Assembly: GCA_035701285.1 (NCBI GenBank)
Contig: DASSNT010000072.1
Span: forward strand, 1-27,270
DNA: 27,270 bases
Direction: 5' to 3'
Origin: DASSBR01 sp035701285
Lineage (GTDB): Bacteria > Pseudomonadota > Gammaproteobacteria > Natronospirales > DASSBR01
Of the stretch, positions 16,384 through 24,466 are shown one piece after another (the first letter of the stretch is position 1; each line of letters opens with the position of its first letter). The notes under the pieces are model-generated. The model was not told the origin of the DNA. It made no database searches and saw only the letters and a program-made list of their open reading frames with translations. The position numbers and the translations under genes are program-made.

Positions 16384-16477
16384 ACCCCTCATCCCCACCT
16401 TCTCGCTGAGGGAGAAGGAGTTCGACGAGCGAGGTTTTATTCCCTCTCCCTCAGGGAGAGGGTTAGGGTGAGGGGGT
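16384..16477. repeat. REP/MITE-like palindromic intergenic repeat
   Basis: A 94-base element whose arms, starting ACCCCTCATCCCCACC on the left and ending GGTTAGGGTGAGGGGGT on the right, form an imperfect inverted repeat of about 20 bases. Smaller internal hairpins lie inside (CTTCTC/GAGAAG and TCTCCCT/AGGGAGA). Repeats with a core like CCCTCTCCCT...AGGGAGAGGG are common between genes in many proteobacteria. It fills most of the gap between the rpoH stop and the terminator. Confidence 0.7.
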
Positions 16478-16480
16478 AAA

Positions 16481-17347
<867 letters not shown>

Positions 17348-17378
17348 GTCATATCCTCCTGGGAATGGACAGTACAGT

Positions 17379-17405
17379 TTAGCACTCGGTGGGTTAGAGT
17401 GCTAA
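17379..17405. promoter_or_regulatory. CIRCE operator (HrcA binding site) upstream of rpoH
   Basis: TTAGCACTC (17379-17387), a 9-base spacer, then GAGTGCTAA (17397-17405): a perfect match to the CIRCE consensus with the canonical spacing. HrcA binds CIRCE and represses heat-shock genes until proteins begin to unfold. The element lies 32 bases before the rpoH start codon and 22 bases after the ftsX stop, so it is placed to control a promoter for rpoH alone. No hrcA gene is present in the window. Confidence 0.95.
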
Positions 17406-17427
17406 CGGCGGGGTTTGTTCCCGGCAG

Positions 17428-18435
17428 TCAGGCCGGCTCGATTTCGCCCAGATGTCGTGCGACCGCGCACCAGGACCCCAGCCAGCCCAGCGAGGCGCCG
17501 GCGATCAGCAGCAGGAAGACGCTGCCGGCCCCGAGCCCGTGCAGCGAGAACTGGCTGCCGTAGAGACCTGCCAGATATTGTACCGGGCCGTGCAGCAGCC
17601 ACAGTGACGCGCTTACCAGAATCCATGCCGCAATGCCCCCGCCGAGGCCGTACCACAGTCCGGCGTACAGGAACGGGCGGCGGATGAAGCGGTTGGTGGC
17701 GCCGATCAGCTTGCTGATCTCGATCTCGTCGCGGCGGTTCTGGATATCGAGACGAATGGTGTTGCCGATGATAATGACCACACCGAGCGCAAACAGGGCG
17801 GTGATGATGAGAATCGTCCGGTGCACGATGCCGATGATGCCGTCGAGCCGCTGCAGCCATTCCGAGTCAAGCTGCACGCTGGCCACTTCCGGCCGCTGGC
17901 GCAGCTTGTCCGCCAGTTGATCGGCGGCTCCGCTGCTGGCGCTCAGGGGTGTGACCACGAGCACCGCCGGCAGCGGATTATCGTCGAGCACGTCCAGTGC
18001 GGCGCCGAAGCCGGACCGCTGGCGAAACTCCGCGAGCGCCTCGTCCGCCGTGATCAGACGAACGCTCTTGATGCCCGGCTCGCGGCTGACATCGGCCGTC
18101 AGCTTGCGCGCCGTTGCCGCGTCCACGTCCTGCTTCAGAAATACCGATACACGCGCCGCGCCCTCCCAGGCGCCGCTGAGCGTGCGGATATTGTCGACCA
18201 GCACACTCATGCCGGCGGGCAGGGCGAGGGCGATGCCGATGACGGCGACGCTGAACAGGCTGGCGACCGGGTGGCGCCACAGGCGGCCGAGCGACGCCAC
18301 CAGCACCTGCGCGTGTCGAATGCCGTAGCCGCCGAGCTGGCCGCGGCCCGGTTCGCGCCGCAAACGGGCGCCTCGTTCGCGGCGGCGGCGCGGCGCCTCG
18401 TCCATCTCCGGCAGCGGTTCAGGCCGGTAGCTCAT
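17428..18435 (-). CDS. ftsX: Cell division protein FtsX
   Basis: A 335-residue membrane partner of FtsE. The FtsEX complex links ATP hydrolysis to activation of peptidoglycan hydrolases at the division septum. A basic cytoplasmic N-terminus rich in arginine (residues 1-50) precedes the first membrane segment (about 58-80). A large periplasmic loop (about 82-210, containing ARVSVFLKQDVD) follows, and three further membrane segments lie at about 215-240, 265-290 and 310-330, with the KLIGATNRFIRRPFLY cytoplasmic loop between two of them. The start at 18435 has GAGGG about 6 bases upstream. It is separated from ftsE by 210 bases that hold a repeat, so the usual tight ftsE-ftsX coupling is lost. 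Confidence 0.95.
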   Translation of the reverse strand: MSYRPEPLPEMDEAPRRRRERGARLRREPGRGQLGGYGIRHAQVLVASLGRLWRHPVASLFSVAVIGIALALPAGMSVLVDNIRTLSGAWEGAARVSVFLKQDVDAATARKLTADVSREPGIKSVRLITADEALAEFRQRSGFGAALDVLDDNPLPAVLVVTPLSASSGAADQLADKLRQRPEVASVQLDSEWLQRLDGIIGIVHRTILIITALFALGVVIIIGNTIRLDIQNRRDEIEISKLIGATNRFIRRPFLYAGLWYGLGGGIAAWILVSASLWLLHGPVQYLAGLYGSQFSLHGLGAGSVFLLLIAGASLGWLGSWCAVARHLGEIEPA

Positions 18436-18452
18436 AATCGCCCTCTAGCTCT

Positions 18453-18633
18453 TGTCATTCCTGCAGGAAGCAGGACTAATTCGTCTGGAACGCATTTGAA
18501 CTGCCGCAGGCGGGCCCGAAGGGCAAAGCCCATGGAGGGGCTTCGTAATCCAGTTGCCAAGGACGGTACCTTGATGCCGCCGATAGCTTGCCATCCATGG
18601 CCTCTGGATTCCGGCTTCCCAGCCGGAATGACA
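18453..18633. repeat. REPIN/MITE-like palindromic repeat between ftsE and ftsX
   Basis: The ends TGTCATTCCTGC (18453-18464) and GCCGGAATGACA (18622-18633) are inverted copies with 11 of 12 bases matching. Each end is also a local hairpin: TCCTGC-AGGAA-GCAGGA on the left and TTCCGGCT-TCCC-AGCCGGAA on the right. The GTCATTCC-type end is typical of REP sequences in Xanthomonadales and related bacteria. No reading frame of note lies inside. Confidence 0.75.
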
Positions 18634-18645
18634 GAAAGTGCCATT

Positions 18646-19320
18646 TCAACTCGCATATTGCAGATTAGCTTCAACCAAGCGCCCGTGGTCGAGGCTCAGC
18701 ACGCGACGGCCGAGCCGTGAAATGAGCGCGTGGTCGTGGCTGGCGATCAGCACCGTCACGCCGACCTGGTTGAAGCGCTGGAACAGTTCCATGATGTCGC
18801 GCGACAGCTCCGGGTCGAGGTTGCCGGTGGGCTCGTCGGCGATCAGCACCGGCGGGCGGTTGATGATAGCGCGGGCGATGCCGACGCGCTGCTGCTCGCC
18901 GCTCGACAGGCCCAGCGGAGAATCCTTCTCCTTGCCCAGCAGGCCGACCTGGTCGAGGGCCGCGCGCACCCGGCGGCCGATTTCCGCAAGTCCAAGCCCC
19001 TGAATAATAAGGGGCAGGGCGACGTTGTCGAACACGGTGCGGTCCGTCAGCAGCTTGTGGTCCTGGAAAATGATGCCGACCTGGCGCCGGTAGAACGGGA
19101 TATGGCGGCGTTTGACGGTCGCCAGGTTCTGGCCGTTGACCACGACGTGGCCGCGGCTGGGCCGCTCGATCAGCGCAATCAGCTTGAGCAGCGTGCTCTT
19201 GCCGGCGCCCGAGTGGCCGGTCAGGAAGACCAGCTCACCCGCCCCGATCTGAAAGCTCAGTTCGCTCAGCGCATCGCGCCCGCCCGGGTAGCGTTTGCTG
19301 ACGTGGTCGAAATGAATCAA
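18646..19320 (-). CDS. ftsE: Cell division ATP-binding protein FtsE
   Basis: A 224-residue ABC ATPase that works with FtsX at the septum. Walker A GHSGAGKST is at 35-43; further on are a FYRRQVGIIFQDHKLL Q-loop region, the signature LSSGEQQR, Walker B VLIADEPT and the H-loop ASHDH. There is no ATG at the proper N-terminus. The natural start is TTG 19320 (read as MIHFDHVSKRY), which overlaps the ftsY stop as TTGA and has GGAG 7 bases upstream. The length agrees with E. coli FtsE (222). The frame stays open upstream into ftsY, so a naive longer call would be wrong. Coupled translation with ftsY is likely. Confidence 0.96.
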   Translation of the reverse strand: MIHFDHVSKRYPGGRDALSELSFQIGAGELVFLTGHSGAGKSTLLKLIALIERPSRGHVVVNGQNLATVKRRHIPFYRRQVGIIFQDHKLLTDRTVFDNVALPLIIQGLGLAEIGRRVRAALDQVGLLGKEKDSPLGLSSGEQQRVGIARAIINRPPVLIADEPTGNLDPELSRDIMELFQRFNQVGVTVLIASHDHALISRLGRRVLSLDHGRLVEANLQYAS

Positions 19321-20279
19321 TCCGCGTCTCCAATCGATAACATCGCCGTGGCGAAATCGTGCGCGTCGAACACGTCCAGGTCTTCGGCTTGCTCGCCGAC
19401 ACCGATGTAGCGGATCGGAATGCCGAAGCGCTTCGCAATGGCGATCACCACGCCGCCCTTGGCGGTGCCGTCCAATTTGGTAATGACGAGGCCGGTGACG
19501 TCCACGGCCTGCTGAAACTGCTCGGCTTGCGACAGTGCATTCTGGCCCGTGCCGGCGTCCAGCACCAGCAGCACTTCGTGCGGCGCAGTGGCGTCGGCCT
19601 TGCCCAATACGCGACGGATTTTGCGCAGCTCGTCCATCAGCCCGGACTGCGTGTGCAGCCGTCCGGCGGTATCGACCAGCAGCACGTCGCACTGCCGCGC
19701 GCGGGCGGCTTCGAGTGCATCGAAGGCGACCGCGGCGGGGTCGGAATCGGGTTTTTGCGCGATGACGGGAATGTCCAGGCGCTCGCCCCATGCCTTGAGC
19801 TGGTCGATGGCCGCGGCGCGGAAAGTATCGGCAGCCGCCAGCATCACTTTGTGACCGTTCTGCTTGAAGCGTGCGGCGAGCTTGCCGGTGGTGGTGGTCT
19901 TGCCGGTGCCGTTGATGCCGGTGACCAGGATCACGAACGGCCGGTGTCCCCCTTCGATCTGGCTATCGATCTCCAGCGGCTTCGCAACCGGTTCGAGCAT
20001 CGACGCGAGGCTGCCGGCGAGGCTGGCGCGCACGTTTTCGGTGTCGGTCAGCTTGCCGCGTTTTGCATCCTGCTCCAGCGTTTCGATGATGTCGTGGCAC
20101 GCATCGACACCGACGTCCGCCAGCAGCAATTCCGTCTCGAGTTCTTCGAGCACGGCGTCGTCGATGCGGCCGCGATTCGGCGCAAGCCGCGCGAAGTCGA
20201 CGCTCAGCCAGCTTCGTCCGCGGTTGAGCGATTTTCGAAGGCGCTTGAAAAAGCCGGGATTGGCGGGTTTGTCGGCCAT
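19317..20279 (-). CDS. ftsY: Signal recognition particle receptor FtsY
   Basis: A 320-residue SRP receptor GTPase that brings ribosome-nascent chain complexes to the inner membrane. The NG domain is complete: the N domain starts with FFKRLRKSLNRGRSWL, G1 is GINGTGKT at 121-128, DTFRAAA is at 151-157, G3 DTAGR is at 203-207, and G4 TKLDGTAKGG lies near 268. The long acidic A domain of E. coli FtsY (about 200 residues) is almost absent; only MADKPANPG precedes the NG domain. No clear ribosome site precedes ATG 20279. It is first in the ftsY-ftsE-ftsX-rpoH series. Confidence 0.97.
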   Translation of the reverse strand: MADKPANPGFFKRLRKSLNRGRSWLSVDFARLAPNRGRIDDAVLEELETELLLADVGVDACHDIIETLEQDAKRGKLTDTENVRASLAGSLASMLEPVAKPLEIDSQIEGGHRPFVILVTGINGTGKTTTTGKLAARFKQNGHKVMLAAADTFRAAAIDQLKAWGERLDIPVIAQKPDSDPAAVAFDALEAARARQCDVLLVDTAGRLHTQSGLMDELRKIRRVLGKADATAPHEVLLVLDAGTGQNALSQAEQFQQAVDVTGLVITKLDGTAKGGVVIAIAKRFGIPIRYIGVGEQAEDLDVFDAHDFATAMLSIGDAD

Positions 20280-20343
20280 GGAGATGACTGAATCAGCGAG
20301 CGGACAGCGGCCGATATGCTAACACTCCGCGGCAGAAATGTCG

Positions 20344-20378
20344 GCCGGGACAGGCCTCGGTAAGAGGCCTGTCCCGGC
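20344..20378 (-). terminator. Strong hairpin terminator after the lipase gene
   Basis: A perfect 15-bp stem (20344-20358 with 20364-20378) encloses the 5-base loop GGTAA. It begins 9 bases after the lipase stop. On the minus strand it is followed by CGACATTTCTG, so the T-run is weak, but the stem is unusually stable. It insulates ftsY from the lipase transcript. Confidence 0.7.
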
Positions 20379-20386
20379 GACCATTC

Positions 20387-22414
20387 TTATTTCACTACGC
20401 TTTCGTCCTGAATGACGATCGCGGTGCCATTCGGCGGGATGCTGAGCGGCGGATAACCGGCGGCGAAGATCACCGTCTCGGTTTGCATCTCGACAGTGAC
20501 CGGCATGCTGGCGGTCGGGTCGAGCAGCGAGCTGTGGTCCCCGTACAGGAAGCGGACGATGCCGCGCACGCCCTCGGGGTCAACGGTCGTTTCGTGAACC
20601 GCCTGCAGTTCCATCTCGTCGGCCAGCAGGTCGGTGAACGAGGGCGGAATCACCTGGTCCGGCAACGAGCCGTCGCTGCCGGCGATCTCGGTCATGTGGA
20701 TCGGGTGCTTCGCCGCCGCGGCTGCGGCATAGTTCGCCGCGTCACCCGCGCCGACAACCGTCTGCGCGTTGCGGAAGAAGTCGAGGTAAGGCTGCGTGCC
20801 GACTTGCAGTCCTTGTGCAGCCAGGCCGTCGTTAATCCGGTCGGAAAAGGTTGGCGATTGCCGCAGCAAGGCAGCGAGATGACCACCGGGGCTCGCCAGC
20901 GTGGCGGAGATCGCGGTGTCGTCAACGGCCAGATAGAGAATGCCGGCAATGGCGCCGAGAGAGTGGCCGACGAAGTAAATCCGGTTGCCGTCGAAGTCCG
21001 GCTGGCTGTCGCTGTTGTAATCCAGCGTTGGCAGCGTCCGCGTCAGGCTGATCAGGTCCGCCGCCGCCTGGCGAAGGTTGTCGCGGCTGGTCAGCAGGCT
21101 CGTCAGGTTGATGAAATGTGAGCCGCTGGCGTCAATTATCTCGTCTGCGCCGGCCGCATCCGTCTCGTTGTCCTGCACGTCGAGATTGAATGTCAGCTCA
21201 TTATCTTTCTGGTAGAACGGATTGCTCGGATCGGTGATGCCGTGCAACGGCAGGTCGATCGCGACCACGGCGAAGCCGGCGTCGGCGAACGAGTCGGCAA
21301 TCGCGAGCATGTTGGTCCGGTTGCCGGTGATGCCGTGCTGGAAAATGACCACCGGCCAGCCGGTGGCCGGTTCCGTGCCGCCCTGCTGCATGTAAACCGA
21401 TTGGGCGTTCGGCACCGTGGCGAGCACCGGGACCGTCAGTGTGGTGGTCGCAACCGGTGCCGGGTTGTAGCGCGTCAGTGCCGAGCCGCCCTTGCCGGTC
21501 CAGTGGCCCTTCAGCGGCGCGGTCGGGGCGTCCTTCGTCGGCACCGGCAGGTAATACGGCACCTGCACATCGCCGACGTAAATGTCGGCATGTCCGGATA
21601 GCTGCGGGTTGGCCTGCGCCGTCGTGATGCCGGCGGACTGCAGCACGCCGCCCTGCGGCTCGGCGTGTGCATCGATATAGCTCAGCACCGCACCGGCCGA
21701 CTGCGTGGCGAAGCTGAACGTCAGCACGATGTGCTGCGGATCGATGCCGGCGCCGCCGGCAACCTGCAGCATCGCGCCCTCGAGCAGTTTTATCTGGTTG
21801 AGCGTCGGATCGCTCAGGTCCTCACCGCTGTTGAGTGCCTCCTTGATGGCCGCGTACTGCGTGTCGGCGGTCGCCGCGCTGCCACTCCGGCTCTTGATGC
21901 CATCGGTCAGCACTACTTCGTAGGCGCTCGATGTATTGAGCGGGTGGAGCGGGTTGATGGTGAGGATGGTCGGATTCGCCGGCGATACGCCGGCGGTATA
22001 GTCCACTCCCGGCGTCAGCGGCCCCACTACACCGGTGACGGCGTGCGTCGCCGGGTCTTCCGTGACCTCAAACACGAATACGGTCTTGCCGCCGACGACG
22101 GTGCTTTTGTCGATCGGCTGGCTGAAATAGGCGCTGATGGGGGCTTGCGTTGAAAAGCCGTCGACTGCGTTCACGGCCCGGATCGGAGCTTCGATCGGAT
22201 TGTCGGCGTGCATCACCGGGATGTTGATGGTGCCGTCCTCGCTGCCGTTGAAGTAGAGGTCGTTCGGGAATGGCATTTCGCCGCCTTGCGGCGCGAAATA
22301 AGCAGTGAAAGTGGATTGCGGTGCGGCGGCCGGCGGTTGGGACTGCTCTTCCTCGACGCATCCCCCTAAAATAACCGCGGACAGAACCAATACCAGACCG
22401 TAGCGAATCTTCAT
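20387..22414 (-). CDS. Surface lipoprotein lipase/phospholipase, VolA/Pla-1-like
   Basis: A 675-residue lipoprotein with an alpha/beta-hydrolase domain. The signal peptide ends in a lipobox LGGC with C19, and valine at +2 suggests the outer membrane. The N-terminal half carries the bacterial virulence factor lipase N-terminal motif (MPFPNDLYFNGSEDGTINIP). The hydrolase half shows VVIFQHGITGNR (oxyanion region), the nucleophile elbow GHSLG with S485, and a late YGDHSSLLDP with H627 as likely catalytic histidine. Relatives such as VolA of Vibrio and Pla-1/cef lipases act on lysophospholipids or lipids outside the cell; the substrate here is not proven. GGGAGC precedes ATG 22414. It diverges from rsmD across 66 bases. 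Confidence 0.88.
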   Translation of the reverse strand: MKIRYGLVLVLSAVILGGCVEEEQSQPPAAAPQSTFTAYFAPQGGEMPFPNDLYFNGSEDGTINIPVMHADNPIEAPIRAVNAVDGFSTQAPISAYFSQPIDKSTVVGGKTVFVFEVTEDPATHAVTGVVGPLTPGVDYTAGVSPANPTILTINPLHPLNTSSAYEVVLTDGIKSRSGSAATADTQYAAIKEALNSGEDLSDPTLNQIKLLEGAMLQVAGGAGIDPQHIVLTFSFATQSAGAVLSYIDAHAEPQGGVLQSAGITTAQANPQLSGHADIYVGDVQVPYYLPVPTKDAPTAPLKGHWTGKGGSALTRYNPAPVATTTLTVPVLATVPNAQSVYMQQGGTEPATGWPVVIFQHGITGNRTNMLAIADSFADAGFAVVAIDLPLHGITDPSNPFYQKDNELTFNLDVQDNETDAAGADEIIDASGSHFINLTSLLTSRDNLRQAAADLISLTRTLPTLDYNSDSQPDFDGNRIYFVGHSLGAIAGILYLAVDDTAISATLASPGGHLAALLRQSPTFSDRINDGLAAQGLQVGTQPYLDFFRNAQTVVGAGDAANYAAAAAAKHPIHMTEIAGSDGSLPDQVIPPSFTDLLADEMELQAVHETTVDPEGVRGIVRFLYGDHSSLLDPTASMPVTVEMQTETVIFAAGYPPLSIPPNGTAIVIQDESVVK

Positions 22415-22480
22415 GGCAAGCTCCCAATTTGGTTGCGGCTAGGTTACGCTGCTTTTCGAATTCAGCGCAACTCCCGGCCC

Positions 22481-23038
22481 GTGAGCAAAACGTACAAGAA
22501 TGAATTCCGCATCATCGCCGGCGAGTGGCGCAGCCGCCGCTTGTCGTTCCCCTCGCGCGAAGGCCTGCGGCCGACGCCGGACCGTGTGCGCGAGACGCTG
22601 TTTAACTGGCTCGCGCCGCGGATTCCCGGCGCACGCTGCCTCGACTTGTTCGCCGGCAGCGGGGCGCTGGGACTGGAAGCCTTGTCGCGTGGTGCATCAA
22701 GAACGACGTTCGTCGAGCGCGATCGGGATGTCGCGCAGGCAATCAGGACGAACCTGGACCGACTCGGCGGTCGGGGCGGCGTGGTAACGGATGCCGGCGC
22801 ACAAGCTTACCTGGCGGGCGAGCCGGAGCCGGTCGACATAGCGTTTCTCGATCCGCCGTTCGGGTCGGACCTGCTCGAAGAGACAGTTGCGGCGCTGCAG
22901 GGGTGGCTGCGGTCTGACGCGCGTATTTATATAGAATATCCGGCCGGCGCCGGTTTGCCGCCGCTGCCCGCGGCCTGGCGCGTGCTCAGGGAGTCGCGCG
23001 CCGGCCAGGTCGGCTTTGCGCTGGCGGCGTCGGCTTAA
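22481..23038 (+). CDS. rsmD: 16S rRNA (guanine(966)-N(2))-methyltransferase RsmD
   Basis: A 185-residue SAM-dependent enzyme that methylates G966 of 16S rRNA during small-subunit assembly. The family opening NEFRIIAGEWRSRRL is followed by RPTPDRVRETLFNWL. The SAM motif LDLFAGSGALGLEALSR is at 54-70 and the catalytic DPPF at 124-127. The frame is open from 22433, but GTG 22481 places the conserved N-terminus at the normal distance; no strong ribosome site is seen. coaD follows after 38 bases on the same strand, the usual pairing in gammaproteobacteria. Confidence 0.95.
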   Translation: MSKTYKNEFRIIAGEWRSRRLSFPSREGLRPTPDRVRETLFNWLAPRIPGARCLDLFAGSGALGLEALSRGASRTTFVERDRDVAQAIRTNLDRLGGRGGVVTDAGAQAYLAGEPEPVDIAFLDPPFGSDLLEETVAALQGWLRSDARIYIEYPAGAGLPPLPAAWRVLRESRAGQVGFALAASA

Positions 23039-23076
23039 GGTACGATAGGCGAAGCGCAGAAGAGACTGACAACAAC

Positions 23077-23553
23077 ATGGCCACTGCACTTTATCCCGGA
23101 ACGTTCGATCCCATCACCAACGGCCACCGCGACCTTGTTCGGCGGGCGCTGAAGCTGTTTGATCGCGTCGTCATTGCCATCGCCGCCAATCCAGCGAAGG
23201 CGCCGATGTTCAATCTGGACGAGCGCTGTGAGCTGGCGCGCCAGTCGCTCGCGGATCTGCCTGGTGTCGAAGTGTGCGGGTTCAGCGGACTGACAGTGCA
23301 GTTCGCGCAGGAGCGCGGTATCGAGGTCATCCTGCGCGGTCTGCGCGCCGTGTCGGATTTCGAGTTCGAGTTTCAGCTTGCGGCGATGAACCGGCATTTG
23401 TCGCCGGAGGTCGAAACGCTGTTCCTGACTCCGCACGAGCGCTTCACATTCCTGTCATCCAGCATGGTGCGCGAGGTCGCGGGGCTGCGCGGCGACGTGT
23501 CGCAATTCGTGCAGCCTGCCGTGGAGGCTGCGCTCAAGGCACGTTTCGGCTAA
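23077..23553 (+). CDS. coaD: Pantetheine-phosphate adenylyltransferase
   Basis: A 158-residue enzyme of coenzyme A synthesis that joins 4'-phosphopantetheine and ATP to give dephospho-CoA. The nucleotidyltransferase motif TNGH is at 14-17 within YPGTFDPITNGH. RGLRAVSDFEFEFQLAAMN and the second ATP-contact motif FLSSSMVREVA match the family, as does the length. The ribosome site in front of ATG 23077 is weak, so expression probably depends on read-through from rsmD. It converges with mutM with 2 bases between the stops. Confidence 0.97.
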   Translation: MATALYPGTFDPITNGHRDLVRRALKLFDRVVIAIAANPAKAPMFNLDERCELARQSLADLPGVEVCGFSGLTVQFAQERGIEVILRGLRAVSDFEFEFQLAAMNRHLSPEVETLFLTPHERFTFLSSSMVREVAGLRGDVSQFVQPAVEAALKARFG

Positions 23554-23555
23554 CG

Positions 23556-24371
23556 TCACGTCTGGCACCGCGGGCAATAATAAGTGGCCCGCTGACCCGA
23601 GACGACTCGCTTGATCGGTGCGCCGCAGCGCGGGCAGGGTTCGCCGGCGCGATCGTAAACCTTCAGTTCGATGCGGAAATAGCCCGGGCTTCCATCGTCG
23701 CGGGTGAAGTCGCGCAGCGTCGTCCCGCCGGCCGCGATGGCGGCGTTCAGCACGTCCTTCACCGCCGCTGCCAGTAAATCGCAGCGCGGGCGGGCGATGC
23801 GTCCCGCGGCGCGCAGCGGATGAATCGCCGCCAGAAACAATGCTTCGTTGGCATAGATGTTGCCGACGCCGGCGACGATCCGGCTGTTCATCAGCAGGTT
23901 CTTGACCGCGACGCGCCGGCCGCGCGCCTGACTATATAAGTAACCGCCATCGAATTCGTCCGTCAGCGGTTCCGGCCCCAGGTGCCGGAGCAGCGGATGT
24001 TGCAGCGGATCGTCGCGCGTAAACAGGACGGCGCCGAACCGACGCGGATCTTTCAGCCTGAGGCAGTGGTTATCGTCGAGCACGATGTCGACATGATCGT
24101 GCGGCCCGGCAGCGGTTGCCGCGGCCAGCACGCGCAGGCTGCCCGACATGCCGAGGTGGACGATCAACGTGCCGGCGGTGGTCTCGATCAACAGGTATTT
24201 GCCGCGCCGCGCGACCGTGTTGATGGTTGCGCCTCTGAGCGTCCGGTCGAGGTCGCGCGGTACGGGCCAGCGCAAACGCGGCTGGCGGATGGCGGCGCTT
24301 TCTATTACATGGCCCTCAAGATGCGGCGCAATGCCGCGTCGCGCGGTTTCGACTTCCGGGAGTTCGGGCAT
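23556..24371 (-). CDS. mutM: Formamidopyrimidine-DNA glycosylase (Fpg/MutM)
   Basis: A 271-residue base-excision repair glycosylase/AP lyase that removes 8-oxoguanine and formamidopyrimidines. The mature protein must begin PELPEVE, with P2 as nucleophile and E3 as acid, which fixes the start at 24371 rather than the longer frame from 24395. LIVHLGMSG, VGNIYANEALF and the DNA-binding helix region are conserved. The C-terminal zinc finger has C246-x2-C249 and C266-x2-C269. No ribosome site is seen before the start. It diverges from the M16 protease gene across 95 bases. Confidence 0.97.
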   Translation of the reverse strand: MPELPEVETARRGIAPHLEGHVIESAAIRQPRLRWPVPRDLDRTLRGATINTVARRGKYLLIETTAGTLIVHLGMSGSLRVLAAATAAGPHDHVDIVLDDNHCLRLKDPRRFGAVLFTRDDPLQHPLLRHLGPEPLTDEFDGGYLYSQARGRRVAVKNLLMNSRIVAGVGNIYANEALFLAAIHPLRAAGRIARPRCDLLAAAVKDVLNAAIAAGGTTLRDFTRDDGSPGYFRIELKVYDRAGEPCPRCGAPIKRVVSGQRATYYCPRCQT

Positions 24372-24466
24372 CGCGCAATAGTATGCCAGCCGCACGTCCG
24401 GCGGTAGGGATATGCCGTGCTACACTCTGGAAAAACCATTACTGCCAAGGCTATGGAGGTCAGAAC

